DNA of 64,000 nt from Sphingobacterium sp. xlx-96 (GCF_011007365.1 NZ_WFKM01000003.1:372001-436000), one strand, 5' to 3'. Positions 35,213-44,612 are shown, counted from the stretch's first letter. Numbers and translations: made by a program. The notes: generated by a model from the letters alone, not told the origin.

Positions 35213-36118
35213 CTAATAATACTTACGGTACAGATCATAAAGTACAGCTTGATCATGCGCTGTCAGCACTCCATTTACTTCCTTGACAATATACTTGCGC
35301 TTAAATGCGCGGATTGCCCCTTCGGGGTTACGCATATCATATCCCATGATCTTCAGCGCGTCAATAGGGTTAAAATTCGCTGGGGGCGACATCAAATAAT
35401 CTTCATTATACCAGATACCAAAGCCGTTTTGCGCCAATGACTTCCATGGGAACAAAACATTGGGATCGTCTTTTCGCATAGGGGCGATATCTGCATGACC
35501 TATAAAATTGAGCTGAGGTATAAGATATTTTGTCTTCAATGTATCCAAAAGGATGAGTAAGGCGTTGATCTGAACATCTGGAAACGGCTCCTTGCCATTG
35601 TTGTCTAATTCGATCCCGATAGATACTGAATTTAGATCATCAATGTTTCCCCACTTGGATTTACCGGCGTGCCAGGCACGATCATAATCATTAAGCATCT
35701 GGATAAGCTGTCCCGTCTTACTGATGACATAATGTGCGCTAACTTTTGAATGTGGAACCTGAAATGTCCGAACGGTCTGAGCGACACTATTCTGCGCGGT
35801 GTGGTGTATAATGACAAAATTTGGCTTACGAAGATCGTAATGTATCGCAGCGGCCCAATCGGCACCTTTGTACACACCAGTTCGTTTTTGTTCAATGATC
35901 CGTTCCTCGGGTGTTAACTCTCGGGGGACCTGAACAAGTGAGCTGTCCATTGCATTGTCTATAACCAATTTGGGTGCTTCAATTATTTTCGCTACCGTAT
36001 CTAGCTTTACCTGATCTATGCTAGAGACGGTCCTTGGCGACATCAAGGTCTTCTTTGATGTACCGCAGCCCACAAGTCCGAATAAGCATATCCCAATAAC
36101 AACACCCCTCAACCGCAT
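35213..36118 (-). CDS. N-acetylmuramoyl-L-alanine amidase (lipoprotein)
   Basis: A 301-residue probable lipoprotein (lipobox L-V-G-C-G). The Amidase_2 domain covers residues ~95-240: V-I-I-H-H-T-A with the first zinc His, S-A-H-Y-V-I, S-V-S-I-G-I-E-L-D-N-N, and F-I-G-H-A-D-I-A with the second His. It cleaves the bond between muramic acid and the stem peptide. The C-terminal ~60 residues form a small peptidoglycan-binding-like region with A-L-K-I-M-G-Y-D. It lies at the end of a leftward group that also has two glucosaminidases. Confidence 0.92.
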   Translation of the reverse strand: MRLRGVVIGICLFGLVGCGTSKKTLMSPRTVSSIDQVKLDTVAKIIEAPKLVIDNAMDSSLVQVPRELTPEERIIEQKRTGVYKGADWAAAIHYDLRKPNFVIIHHTAQNSVAQTVRTFQVPHSKVSAHYVISKTGQLIQMLNDYDRAWHAGKSKWGNIDDLNSVSIGIELDNNGKEPFPDVQINALLILLDTLKTKYLIPQLNFIGHADIAPMRKDDPNVLFPWKSLAQNGFGIWYNEDYLMSPPANFNPIDALKIMGYDMRNPEGAIRAFKRKYIVKEVNGVLTAHDQAVLYDLYRKYY

Positions 36119-36126
36119 ATCAATTC

Positions 36127-37113
36127 CTATCTTGGCAATGCGTATATAACCCCCAATGTCAGCGCCTGACTATACTGCACCTTTGACGATTCATCTGAAT
36201 TATAAACAAGAATACCAGTAAGGCCTACGTTAACCAAACTCGTTACTTTAGCACTTAATGTTGCATCTAAACGGTGATCCGGATCCGAAATATCTTTATA
36301 ATCTGCAAATAAGTTATAACGAGCTTTCAGATTAAGATTTTGAGATAGGTTACGATCTAAATTAGCTGTCACCTGAAAAGCGAGGTCATTTTTAAATTTT
36401 TTCCCCGGCTCAACACCGTAGACAGGTTTAGTTGCTTCTATCGGCGGAGCAATTCTTTTATCTGCAATAATAGTCTGCCGAGCAGTACCTGTACCCAATC
36501 GTAATGAAAATGTCTTATCTGGTTTATATTCGAAACCGAATGACTCTGTAAAATATCCCGGCGCCAAAAATGCGGAGACCGTATCGGTAATATTTTCTCC
36601 CTTTGCATCGTACTTATAACCTATATCAAATTGAGATTCGAAAGTAAATGAAAAATAAAGCGCCCAAGTATCCGTAAACTTGTAGGCTAGCTTATTATCC
36701 CAAAAAAGCCTATCCAAATTTTTCTTAGCCAACTGATCTTTATTCCAGATTTTCCCATATTTGAAATCAAATTCGGTAACAAAATTGAATCGATCTTTAT
36801 TATAATCAGACTTATGCCAAAACGTACCTCCTATAGCGACAGAATTTACCCCTCCCGCATTCCAGTTTTCACTAAACGATGCTTGATTTGCATTTATACC
36901 AAATTTGGTCCAATGCTTCCAATAATCCACTTCTAATCCGAGCTTAGGTATCGGAACATTAATTTGTTTGATCTGAAGGCCTTTTGCTGTATCTGCAGTC
37001 AATTTTTCGGTATTAGGTTTCTCTCTCAGGTCCTTTAGATTTGCTTGAGAAAACACCTTCGCGCTGACGGACAGCAGCACAATGCTTAAAAACAAGGGTA
37101 AACGTTTCATCAT
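36127..37113 (-). CDS. DUF3078 exported protein
   Basis: A 328-residue exported protein of the DUF3078 family: signal peptide (F-L-S-I-V-L-L-S-V-S-A), then W-K-H-W-T-K-F-G-I-N-A-N-Q-A-S-F and S-E-N-W-N-A-G-G, followed by many amphipathic strands. It is most likely an outer-membrane beta-barrel (inference). Function unknown. It is 8 bp upstream of the amidase gene and 9 bp downstream of the regulatory-domain protein, so all are one transcript. Confidence 0.9.
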   Translation of the reverse strand: MMKRLPLFLSIVLLSVSAKVFSQANLKDLREKPNTEKLTADTAKGLQIKQINVPIPKLGLEVDYWKHWTKFGINANQASFSENWNAGGVNSVAIGGTFWHKSDYNKDRFNFVTEFDFKYGKIWNKDQLAKKNLDRLFWDNKLAYKFTDTWALYFSFTFESQFDIGYKYDAKGENITDTVSAFLAPGYFTESFGFEYKPDKTFSLRLGTGTARQTIIADKRIAPPIEATKPVYGVEPGKKFKNDLAFQVTANLDRNLSQNLNLKARYNLFADYKDISDPDHRLDATLSAKVTSLVNVGLTGILVYNSDESSKVQYSQALTLGVIYALPR

Positions 37114-37122
37114 AGACTATAA

Positions 37123-37881
37123 CTAATCGTTGTTACTAATATCAATTTTATTCAAATCTGGTAAAGGCTTAATATAAGGCACATATTTAAAGTACTCATA
37201 CTTCGACTTTATATAACTTACCAGTTGATAATGTGTTGCCAAAGATACAAAATCATACGAAGGTCTGTACCTTACCATAAAATTGTCTAGCGGTTCGCCT
37301 TCTAATCCTATAACCGACTTGACTAACTCTTTAGAAAAACGCATATCGACAATATTTTCCTGATATTCCCTTTCAAAATACCTGGTCAACCGCCTCGCAT
37401 TTTTCGCTTCTTTACTGAAGAGGCTATAAATCGCATTAATACTCAGACCTGCACCTGTCGGCCCTACGCTTAGGTAACTCCCTGGATCGGCCAATTTATA
37501 GGCTTTATCATAGTCCCTTCGACGTTCTGCTAAAATTTGCTCCGGTGTCTTACGCCCAAGAACCGTTACAGGATCTATATAAATAGAAGTTTTCTTTAAA
37601 TTAAAAATCAACACGCTTTGACCTTCATAAGTCAAGGTATCGCTAAAATACTGCTCTCTTTGCGCGATAATCTGATCGCCGGGAGACATATCTAAAGCAA
37701 ACTCTCCTCTTGAATTATTAAAGATATTTGCGCCGCTGGTCTTATTAATCATCAATACACGACCAATCCGCTGCTTCGTATCCTTATCAAAAATCAGGCC
37801 TTCCACCTTTTGCTGCGAATAAGTCGGCATACAAAAAGAAAGAAAAAACAATAATGATATTATGTTTAGATTGGCATTCAC
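37123..37881 (-). CDS. Carboxypeptidase-like regulatory-domain protein
   Basis: A 252-residue exported protein. After the signal peptide a CarboxypepD_reg-like beta-sandwich (residues ~25-105: V-E-G-L-I-F-D-K-D-T-K-Q-R-I-G-R-V, then S-R-G-E-F-A-L) is followed by a helical C-terminal part with no known domain. Such proteins are frequent in Bacteroidota envelopes. In the operon it precedes DUF3078; the pair may form one envelope complex (inference). Confidence 0.85.
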   Translation of the reverse strand: MNANLNIISLLFFLSFCMPTYSQQKVEGLIFDKDTKQRIGRVLMINKTSGANIFNNSRGEFALDMSPGDQIIAQREQYFSDTLTYEGQSVLIFNLKKTSIYIDPVTVLGRKTPEQILAERRRDYDKAYKLADPGSYLSVGPTGAGLSINAIYSLFSKEAKNARRLTRYFEREYQENIVDMRFSKELVKSVIGLEGEPLDNFMVRYRPSYDFVSLATHYQLVSYIKSKYEYFKYVPYIKPLPDLNKIDISNND

Positions 37882-37937
37882 AACCGTAAAGCTACATTAT
37901 TACCAACAAAACGCCATATTTTTAACAAGTTTTAATA

Positions 37938-38768
37938 TCACTTGGTAATTACCAAAAGCTGCCCTATAGCGATCTCATCTCCAGAAAGACCGTTCAATTG
38001 TCTTATTTGATCAATTGTAACATTGTATTGACGACTAATACTGTATAATGTCTGTTGAGGTTTTACTTCGTGAATAATCATCGCAACCGGTGATTTTATC
38101 TGTTCCGGTTTAGCAATAGGCTCTGACTCTACTTTCGTTTCAATAGCATGTACAACCTGCTCTTCTCTTCTTTCCTTTTCGACATAGGTCTCTGCCCGAT
38201 CATATTGATATAGAGCATATCTTTCTATCAGGTCAATAAGTAAATCTGGATAACGCGGATTAGTCGCATAACCCGCCTCTTTTAGACCTTTGGCCCAGCC
38301 TCTATAATCATCTTTGTCAAGCGCAAACAACTTCTCATAGCGCTTACGTAATAAAAATTGGGAATGATCCTTAAACGACTGTTCGGGATTGTCGTAAACA
38401 CGGAAACAGTCATTCGGGTTATCATCAGCCCTTCTTACACTTTTTCCGGTCCAGACGCCACCACACTTTATTCCAAAGTGATTATTCGCTTCGCGGGCTA
38501 AATAAGAGTTTCCATTGCCCGATTCTAAAAGTGCTTGCGCTAATTTAATACTCGCGGGAATCCCGTATTGATTCATCTCTCGGATAGCGATCCCTTTATA
38601 CTGTTCAATATACGACAGACCTGTACTAGAGACCCCTCCTTTGGAAGGTGTTTTTTTTGAGCCATAAGAACTGGATGAATTGGGATTGGACAACACTGTG
38701 CCTCTTTTTGAAGCACAAGAGCTCAACAGTCCTAAGAGGACAAAAAGCAAAAAAACAGATCTCATCAA
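37938..38768 (-). CDS. Glucosaminidase with C-terminal LysM (lipoprotein)
   Basis: A 276-residue lipoprotein (lipobox L-S-S-C-A). The glucosaminidase (FlgJ/AtlA-like) domain spans residues ~50-190: G-I-P-A-S-I-K-L-A-Q-A-L-L-E-S-G-N-G with catalytic Glu, N-N-H-F-G-I-K-C, and A-G-Y-A-T-N-P-R-Y. A LysM domain at the C-terminus (T-L-Y-S-I-S-R-Q-Y-N) binds peptidoglycan. It hydrolyses the glycan strand during wall growth. A second, shorter glucosaminidase gene lies immediately upstream. Confidence 0.93.
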   Translation of the reverse strand: MMRSVFLLFVLLGLLSSCASKRGTVLSNPNSSSSYGSKKTPSKGGVSSTGLSYIEQYKGIAIREMNQYGIPASIKLAQALLESGNGNSYLAREANNHFGIKCGGVWTGKSVRRADDNPNDCFRVYDNPEQSFKDHSQFLLRKRYEKLFALDKDDYRGWAKGLKEAGYATNPRYPDLLIDLIERYALYQYDRAETYVEKERREEQVVHAIETKVESEPIAKPEQIKSPVAMIIHEVKPQQTLYSISRQYNVTIDQIRQLNGLSGDEIAIGQLLVITK

Positions 38769-38790
38769 AAAACAAAAAGTATATAATGTA

Positions 38791-39291
38791 TTATTTTACA
38801 TCCAGATCATCCAGATCATAACGATCGATAGTCCCCAGAACCTTGCGACTCCAGTCGCGGGTTGCTGAATATCCCGACCGTGCAATTCCTTTGACCCAAG
38901 CGCTGTAATCTAACGGAGAATACTTATCAAATAATCCCTGCGTTGATTTCCTCCGCTGCAGTAAATCTACAAAATCATGGTAAGATGCCAAAACAGATTC
39001 ATAGCCTTTGTAGGCAGACCTGATGGTCTTACTATTGTTTTTTCCCTTAATTCCGAAATGATTGTTCAAGTTTGTTGCAATTCGGCTATTACCATAGGCA
39101 CTTTCATGAATAGCGATTGCTAAGATCACAGATGCTGGCACACCTGTTTCGCGCATGAGTTGCTGTGCAACGCTCTTGTGCTGCTCGATGTAACTTGAAG
39201 GACTAAATTTCTTTTGTCCTAACAGTGTCGTTACAGAAGCAAAACACAATACTAGTATTAGCAACATTTTGCTGCATAAACATTTTTGCAT
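38791..39291 (-). CDS. Short exported glucosaminidase
   Basis: A 166-residue secreted enzyme with the same catalytic fold as its neighbour but without LysM: signal peptide, G-V-P-A-S-V-I-L-A-I-A-I-H-E-S-A-Y-G with the catalytic Glu, N-N-H-F-G-I-K-G, and G-Y-S-A-T-R-D-W. The two tandem genes look like an old duplication. Lack of a wall-binding domain suggests it is held by partners or acts freely in the periplasm. Confidence 0.9.
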   Translation of the reverse strand: MQKCLCSKMLLILVLCFASVTTLLGQKKFSPSSYIEQHKSVAQQLMRETGVPASVILAIAIHESAYGNSRIATNLNNHFGIKGKNNSKTIRSAYKGYESVLASYHDFVDLLQRRKSTQGLFDKYSPLDYSAWVKGIARSGYSATRDWSRKVLGTIDRYDLDDLDVK

Positions 39292-39313
39292 TTTCTACTT
39301 TTTAGTTCAACAA

Positions 39314-39949
39314 TTACTTTTTGCGCAATACAAAAAGCCCGTCTCTAATCGGCAAAATCAACTTTTCTACACGGTTGTCTTTTGCCAGGGTAGCATTTAA
39401 TTCCAAAACCTGTTTTGTCTGGCTATCTGGATTCTCTTCAAAAACCTTTCCTTTCCACAAAACATTGTCTATCAAAATCACTCCCCCTGAAGGAACACGA
39501 TCTATTAACATCTCGTAATAAACCAAATTCCTTTTTTTATCGGCATCGATAAAAACTAAATCAAATTCTCCTGCGATGGCAGGTATCACTTCAAAGGCAT
39601 CCCCAATGTGATATTCTATGTGAGCAGCGTATGCAGACCGCTGAAAATAACCAGAGACTCGCTCTTCCTGCTCTTCATTAATATCTATGGTATGTAAGAT
39701 ACCGTCTTCTTTTAACCCTTCTGCTAAACATAACGTTGCATAACCTGTAAAAGTACCTATCTCTAAAATTTTTCGGGGAGACAGCATCTTACTGATCATG
39801 GACAGTACCCTTCCTTGGTAATGACCAGACAACATATGCGGCATTGTTTCTTTTAGATACGTCTCTCTGTTTATCGTACGGAGCAACGAATTCTCTTCGT
39901 CACAAGTACCTTCTAAATAACCACTTACCCGTTCTTCATTTTGAAACAT
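39314..39949 (-). CDS. O-methyltransferase (class I, SAM-dependent)
   Basis: A 211-residue O-methyltransferase of the caffeoyl-CoA/catechol type. Motif I is I-L-E-I-G-T-F-T-G-Y-A near residue 64, followed by T-I-D-I-N-E-E and V-F-I-D-A-D-K-K-R with the metal-binding Asp, and I-L-I-D-N-V-L-W. The substrate is unknown. It is the first gene of the leftward group ending with the amidase, and its -7 box lies only 5 nt before the ATG, predicting a leaderless message. Confidence 0.93.
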   Translation of the reverse strand: MFQNEERVSGYLEGTCDEENSLLRTINRETYLKETMPHMLSGHYQGRVLSMISKMLSPRKILEIGTFTGYATLCLAEGLKEDGILHTIDINEEQEERVSGYFQRSAYAAHIEYHIGDAFEVIPAIAGEFDLVFIDADKKRNLVYYEMLIDRVPSGGVILIDNVLWKGKVFEENPDSQTKQVLELNATLAKDNRVEKLILPIRDGLFVLRKK

Positions 39950-39954
39950 AACTG

Positions 39955-39962
39955 CAAATCTA
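39955..39962 (-). promoter_or_regulatory. -7 promoter box of the O-methyltransferase gene
   Basis: TAGATTTG on the minus strand (TAnnTTTG), 5 nt before the ATG. Transcription should begin at or next to the start codon. Confidence 0.6.
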
Positions 39963-40040
39963 CGGAACTAATTCAAAAAAAAAACTTTTTTTACGCCTCC
40001 ACATAGACATCAGGATGATAAAAAGGTTTAATAAATAACT

Positions 40041-40080
40041 AAAAAAGCCCTGTTTCCTATCGAAAAACAGAGCTTTTTTT
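40041..40080 (-). terminator. Terminator of the queD-folE operon
   Basis: A 15-bp stem (40041-40055 with 40065-40079) with one pair that is G-U on the minus strand but mismatched on the plus strand, then a T-run. It therefore serves the leftward folE message. Confidence 0.85.
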
Positions 40081-40103
40081 GAATTCTAAAACCAGATTAT
40101 TGA

Positions 40104-40733
40104 TTAATCTAATGAGGCTGTAATTAACCTTAAGAACTCAGATCTTGTAACATCATTTTGAAATTCACCGGTAAAAGCCGACGTTGTCGTCACTGAACTT
40201 TGCTTCTGAACACCACGCATAGCCATACACATGTGCTTACACTCCATCACTACGGCTACGCCGGCAGGATTCAATGTTTCTTGAATACAGTCCCTAATTT
40301 CATTAGTCAATCGTTCCTGGACTTGTAAACGTCTAGCGAAGGCATCTACAATACGTGGAATCTTACTCAATCCTACGATATGTCCGTTAGGAATATAAGC
40401 GATGTGTGCTTTCCCAAAAAAGGGTAACATATGGTGTTCACACATCGAATACACTTCTATATCTTTAACAACTACCATCTGGCTATAATCTTCTTCAAAC
40501 ATCGCGCTACGTAATACTTCTGCAGCATCAACATCGTAGCCATGTGTTAAGTATTGTAAAGCCTTAGCCACCCGTTCTGGAGTTTTGATCAAACCTTCCC
40601 GATTAGGGTCTTCACCTATGGCAGATAGAATATCGTTGTAGTGTGAGGCTATACGGTCTACCTGCTCTACATCATACTGTTCTACTTTTTTATAGCGATC
40701 CAATTCTTCATTGAAATCCGTAGAATTACTCAT
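40104..40733 (-). CDS. folE: GTP cyclohydrolase I
   Basis: A 209-residue GTP cyclohydrolase I, which turns GTP into dihydroneopterin triphosphate for folate and queuosine. The zinc and catalytic motif C-E-H-H-M-L-P-F is intact, as are G-L-S-K-I-P-R and the second Cys in [12 protein letters not shown]. It follows queD by 22 bp; the two enzymes act in succession in queuosine precursor synthesis. Confidence 0.96.
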   Translation of the reverse strand: MSNSTDFNEELDRYKKVEQYDVEQVDRIASHYNDILSAIGEDPNREGLIKTPERVAKALQYLTHGYDVDAAEVLRSAMFEEDYSQMVVVKDIEVYSMCEHHMLPFFGKAHIAYIPNGHIVGLSKIPRIVDAFARRLQVQERLTNEIRDCIQETLNPAGVAVVMECKHMCMAMRGVQKQSSVTTTSAFTGEFQNDVTRSEFLRLITASLD

Positions 40734-40755
40734 TTTAGCTAATTATTTTATGTGA

Positions 40756-41169
40756 TTAATCGCCGAAATACTCGACGGAATTATTTTCTGTTTCGTATAG
40801 CTTTACGCTATGTAACTGAACCTGCTCTTGTTCAAAATGAGGCTTCAATACTTTAAATATCTCCATAGCGATCACTTCTGTGGAAGCCATTTTACCCTGC
40901 ATAAAATCGACATCTAAATTTATATTCTTATGATCCATTGGAGTAATGATGTAGGTATTTATAATACGCTTCATCAACTTCAGGTCGATCAAAAACCCAG
41001 TTTCTGGATTTACCTCTCCTTTTACCGTAACATACAATTCGTAATTGTGCCCATGCCAATTGGGGTTTGAACAATAACCAAAAATGGCTTCGTTTTTCTC
41101 TTCCGACCAATCTTCGCGATGCAGCTTATGGGCGGCACAGAATCGCTCTCGCCTTGTAATGTATATCAT
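40756..41169 (-). CDS. queD: 6-carboxy-tetrahydropterin synthase (QueD/PTPS)
   Basis: A 137-residue 6-pyruvoyl-tetrahydropterin synthase fold enzyme. The zinc ligands are His in A-A-H-K-L-H and in H-G-H-N-Y-E-L, and the catalytic Cys is in G-Y-C-S-N-P-N-W. The ATG at 41169 (M-I-Y-I-T-R-R) is chosen: it begins where the family begins and lies 5 nt after a -7 box. The open frame extends to 41247 but would overlap the promoter. Together with folE it makes the queuosine precursor; the other que genes are not in the window. Confidence 0.92.
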   Translation of the reverse strand: MIYITRRERFCAAHKLHREDWSEEKNEAIFGYCSNPNWHGHNYELYVTVKGEVNPETGFLIDLKLMKRIINTYIITPMDHKNINLDVDFMQGKMASTEVIAMEIFKVLKPHFEQEQVQLHSVKLYETENNSVEYFGD

Positions 41170-41174
41170 ATACG

Positions 41175-41182
41175 CAAACTTA
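41175..41182 (-). promoter_or_regulatory. -7 promoter box of queD-folE
   Basis: TAAGTTTG on the minus strand, 5 nt before the queD ATG; predicts a leaderless mRNA and excludes the longer frame. Confidence 0.6.
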
Positions 41183-41355
41183 GATAAAAATGCTTTGATA
41201 AACAATCCTATATATCCCATTTGTACAGCATAAAGCTTATTACACACACAGTCCCTATTATTGGGTGTTTTTTATGACAATAATATCACGCAAAAAACTC
41301 TATTTTAGCAACTACAAAGCAAAGTATACCTGCATTAAAGTTAAAACACAGAAAA

Positions 41356-41967
41356 ATGAAACCTCTAGTCGTCGCCGCTACCGAAGGGGAAATTGCCCCG
41401 AGTTTGGACTTGCTATCGCAGTTACAGATCCCTTATTTAATTACGGGGGTCGGAATGACAGCTACCGCATACCAGCTGGGAAAGAGGATCACGCAGTCCC
41501 GCCCTGATTACATCTTAAATATTGGAATAGCGGGTTCATTCTCTAAGGATATTGCTTTAGGAAGCGTAGTCAACATTGTAGAAGACCATTTTTCGGAACT
41601 CGGAGCAGAAGATGCGGAGCAGTTTCTCTCTTTGGAAGATCTTGGGTTTGGCAACAGTATGTTCCGTTCTTCACCCCCTCCAAATATTACGATCTCCCTC
41701 CCACAAGAAACAGCGATCACAGTCAATATGGTACATGGACATACTCCATCAATTCATGTCCTGAAAAAAAGATTTCCCGGAGCAACAATTGAAAGTATGG
41801 AAGGTGCGGCCGTGCTTTTCGTCGCTACCGAAGAAGGCTTACCTTGTCTTCAAATACGTGCTATATCTAATTATGTCGAAAAGCGAAACAGGGATAATTG
41901 GGAAATACCGCTAGCAATCCAAAATATAAACAAATGGCTGCAAGATTTTCTAATACAAAACAAATAA
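41356..41967 (+). CDS. mqnB: Futalosine hydrolase
   Basis: A 203-residue nucleosidase of the MTA/SAH nucleosidase fold. The N-terminal V-V-A-A-T-E-G-E-I-A-P replaces the usual MtnN start. Also visible are N-I-G-I-A-G-S-F, F-S-E-L-G-A-E-D and the ribose-binding E-S-M-E-G-A-A with the catalytic region. The F-x-E-L-G-A-E-D segment is typical for MqnB, which removes hypoxanthine from futalosine in menaquinone synthesis. No other mqn gene is near. MtnN-type activity is less likely given the motif and length. Confidence 0.85.
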   Translation: MKPLVVAATEGEIAPSLDLLSQLQIPYLITGVGMTATAYQLGKRITQSRPDYILNIGIAGSFSKDIALGSVVNIVEDHFSELGAEDAEQFLSLEDLGFGNSMFRSSPPPNITISLPQETAITVNMVHGHTPSIHVLKKRFPGATIESMEGAAVLFVATEEGLPCLQIRAISNYVEKRNRDNWEIPLAIQNINKWLQDFLIQNK

Positions 41968-42170
41968 CCCAGGCAAAGTACACGAATGGGGACAGCAACA
42001 TTACCTATCGCACGTGTGAAATATCCATATAATGTAAGCCGCGCAAATACGGATTAACACGAAGTAGTGCGCACACTAAAAAAACGTGCGTAATATCGCT
42101 TGGATACGCAAGCTACCAGATCGCCTCTAAAAGGCAGTTTATATGCATATGAAATATCATTATTAAATAG

Positions 42171-42178
42171 TATTTTTG
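42171..42178 (+). promoter_or_regulatory. -7 promoter box of pdhB
   Basis: TATTTTTG (TAnnTTTG), 35 bp before the ATG at 42214. It lies inside the longer open frame from 42100 and therefore supports the later start. Confidence 0.6.
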
Positions 42179-42213
42179 CATATCAAAGGTTAATTAAAAC
42201 GATTTCAAAACTA

Positions 42214-43200
42214 ATGAGAGAAATTCAATTCAGAGAAGCGCTTCGTGAAGCAATGAACGAAGAAATGCGTAAAGATGAAACTATATTTTTAATGGGCGAA
42301 GAGGTTGCAGAGTATAACGGTGCTTACAAAGTGAGCCAAGGTATGCTAGACGAATTTGGCCCAAAACGTATTATTGACACTCCTATTGCTGAATTAGGTT
42401 TTGCAGGTATCGCTGTCGGAGCCGCAACACATGGCTTGAAGCCAATTGTGGAATTCATGACATTCAACTTCTCATTAGTTGCAATAGATCAGATCATCAA
42501 TTCAGCAGCAAAAATCCGTCAAATGTCCGGTGGTCAGCTTTCTTGTCCGATTGTATTTCGTGGCCCTACAGGTAATGCAGGACAGTTGGCAGCACAACAC
42601 TCTCAAAACTTTGAGAACTGGTATGCGAACACACCAGGATTAAAAGTAGTAGTTCCTTCCAACCCTTATGATGCAAAAGGTTTATTAAAATCATCCATCA
42701 TCGATCCAGATCCGGTTATCTTCATGGAGTCTGAAGTCATGTATGGCGATAAAGGAATGGTACCTGAAGAAGAATACTATCTTCCTATCGGAAAAGCTAA
42801 TATCATACAAGAAGGAACTGACGTAACGGTTGTTTCTTTTGGAAAAATGTTACCAAGAGTGGTAATCCCTGCGGTAGCAGAGTTAGAAAAAGAAGGTGTT
42901 AGTGTAGAATTAATTGATTTACGTTCTGTACGTCCTATTGATTACAAAACAGTAGTTGACTCTGTTAAGAAAACGAATAGATTAGTTATTGTTGAAGAAG
43001 CATGGCCATTGGCCTCTATCTCTTCCGAGATTTCTTTCCATGTTCAGAAAAATGCTTTTGATTACTTAGATGCTCCTGTATTGCGTGTAACATCTGCAGA
43101 CGTTCCTTTGGCATATGCACCTACTTTGGTAGAAGCGACTTTACCAAGCGTGGCAAAAGTGATTAATGCAGTAAAAGAGGTAACTTATAGTAAAAAATAA
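42214..43200 (+). CDS. pdhB: Pyruvate dehydrogenase E1 component, beta subunit
   Basis: A 328-residue transketolase-like beta subunit of the E1 enzyme. It starts M-R-E-I-Q-F-R-E-A-L-R-E-A-M, with the thiamine-contacting E-E-V-A-E-Y-N-G-A-Y-K-V, D-T-P-I-A-E-L-G-F-A-G and R-G-P-T-G-N-A-G motifs, and ends with the usual C-terminal domain (V-I-V-E-E-A-W-P). It forms a heterotetramer with E1 alpha; the alpha gene is not in the window. The ATG at 42214 is used; the longer frame from a TTG at 42100 would start before the promoter box. A terminator follows at 43222. Confidence 0.95.
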   Translation: MREIQFREALREAMNEEMRKDETIFLMGEEVAEYNGAYKVSQGMLDEFGPKRIIDTPIAELGFAGIAVGAATHGLKPIVEFMTFNFSLVAIDQIINSAAKIRQMSGGQLSCPIVFRGPTGNAGQLAAQHSQNFENWYANTPGLKVVVPSNPYDAKGLLKSSIIDPDPVIFMESEVMYGDKGMVPEEEYYLPIGKANIIQEGTDVTVVSFGKMLPRVVIPAVAELEKEGVSVELIDLRSVRPIDYKTVVDSVKKTNRLVIVEEAWPLASISSEISFHVQKNAFDYLDAPVLRVTSADVPLAYAPTLVEATLPSVAKVINAVKEVTYSKK

Positions 43201-43221
43201 TTTGTACAAAATATACAAATC

Positions 43222-43250
43222 AAAGGAGTCCTTTAGGACTCCTTTTTTTA
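43222..43250 (+). terminator. Terminator of pdhB
   Basis: Stem AAAGGAGTCC/GGACTCCTTT (43222-43231 with 43236-43245), loop TTTA, then a T-run. Confidence 0.9.
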
Positions 43251-43417
43251 TACCCTATAATATGGAGCAATAATCTGAATAAAAAGAGTTATTTTAACAT
43301 AATCATTGCTAAACGCTGTAACAAAAAGCTTGGTTCGACGACATATCATAGTCCGAGTATTCAACAGATTTTTGTTATACCTAGTAAGACTTATACACAA
43401 TCAACAATTAGAACTAT

Positions 43418-44173
43418 ATGAACAGACTTTTCACTACATTATTCATTGCTGCTACAATCACGCTAAGCGCACAGGCACAAGAGAAGATCACCTTTAGGTT
43501 AAACCCAGAAAAAGGAAAGGTCATCCCCATTGAAATGATTATGAAGTCGGATATTGAAGGTGCGCAAAACATGATCATGGATATGACTATGCGCATGAAT
43601 ATGACAGCAACAGAAGTTACGGAATCATCGGCGAAGTACGAAGCTAAGTATACCCAGGTCAAGACCGATATCAATGCCGGAATAGTTACTATCTCTTATG
43701 ACTCTTCCAAAGAACCTTCCAACCAGATGGAGGAAATGATGTCTACACAGCTGAAACCTCTCTTGGAGAATAAGCTTAGTATCACAATGGACAAAAACGC
43801 CAAGGTATTGGAAATGGATTTTCCGAATGTTCCGGCAGAGGCCTTTGATCGATCTAGCATTCAGGGAATGTCCGTTGCCTTTCCGGATAAACCTTTATCT
43901 ATCGGAGACTCTTGGGAAAATGAAATCAGCTTGGCACAATTAGGAGCAAAAGGAAAGAATGTAAATACCTTTGCAGAGAAGACCGCCGATGGCTATAAGA
44001 TTAATGTGACAGGTACTTATACCGACAACGCGGGCACTAGTATTGGAACATCTACAGGTTACTATATCCTAGACCCCAACACCTTTTTTACCAAACACTC
44101 TGTTGTCAACACTACCATTGAAGTACAAGGAAATAAGATATCTTCCAGCATAGAACTAAAAGAAATAAAATAA
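43418..44173 (+). CDS. DUF6263 exported protein
   Basis: A 251-residue exported protein with a 20-residue signal peptide (T-L-F-I-A-A-T-I-T-L-S-A-Q-A). The mature part looks like an all-beta, Met-rich DUF6263 protein with M-I-M-D-M-T-M-R-M-N-M early on and I-G-D-S-W-E-N in the middle. Function unknown. Its stop codon lies within a 46-bp palindrome that terminates this gene and gcvH. Confidence 0.85.
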   Translation: MNRLFTTLFIAATITLSAQAQEKITFRLNPEKGKVIPIEMIMKSDIEGAQNMIMDMTMRMNMTATEVTESSAKYEAKYTQVKTDINAGIVTISYDSSKEPSNQMEEMMSTQLKPLLENKLSITMDKNAKVLEMDFPNVPAEAFDRSSIQGMSVAFPDKPLSIGDSWENEISLAQLGAKGKNVNTFAEKTADGYKINVTGTYTDNAGTSIGTSTGYYILDPNTFFTKHSVVNTTIEVQGNKISSSIELKEIK

Positions 44174-44212
44174 CAGAAAAGTCCCTCCTAGGAGGGACTT
44201 TTCTGTTATTTT
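44167..44212. terminator. 46-bp perfect palindromic terminator
   Basis: Arms 44167-44189 and 44190-44212 are exact reverse complements with no spacer (centre TCCT/AGGA). The left arm contains the stop codon of the DUF6263 gene. A/T tails on both sides make it a terminator for both convergent genes. Confidence 0.9.
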
Positions 44213-44231
44213 ATATACGCAACATTATAGA

Positions 44232-44612
44232 CTAAGCGTTAATTTCAGATTTATAAGCATCTGCTGTCAACAAGGCATCTATGTCTGCTGGATTCGTTAA
44301 TTTTACGCGGATGATCCAACCTTCACCGTATGGATCAGAGTTCACTAATTCAGGAGAGGCATCAATTGCATCATTCACGGCCAAAACTGTTGAGTTTACG
44401 GGCATAAACAAATCAGACACAGTCTTTACTGCTTCGATAGTACCAAACACTTCATTCGCAGTCACCTCTTCCCCTACAGTGTTAATATCAACAAAAACAA
44501 TATCACCCAACTCGCGTTGAGCAAAGTCTGTAATACCGATTACGGCTTCATCGCCTTCTACACGAACCCATTCATGATCCTTTGTGTATTTCAATTCTGT
44601 TGGAAAATTCAT
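44232..44612 (-). CDS. gcvH: Glycine cleavage system H protein
   Basis: A 126-residue lipoyl carrier protein of glycine cleavage. It begins [15 protein letters not shown], has [13 protein letters not shown], and the lipoylated Lys lies in I-E-A-V-K-T-V-S-D near residue 63. It shuttles the aminomethyl group between P, T and L proteins, which are encoded elsewhere. Single-gene unit with its own -7 box. Confidence 0.96.
   Translation of the reverse strand: MNFPTELKYTKDHEWVRVEGDEAVIGITDFAQRELGDIVFVDINTVGEEVTANEVFGTIEAVKTVSDLFMPVNSTVLAVNDAIDASPELVNSDPYGEGWIIRVKLTNPADIDALLTADAYKSEINA

Noticed and set aside
41265..41507. An 80-codon frame at the start of mqnB
   Set aside because: Overlaps the conserved mqnB coding sequence in another frame; no family match.
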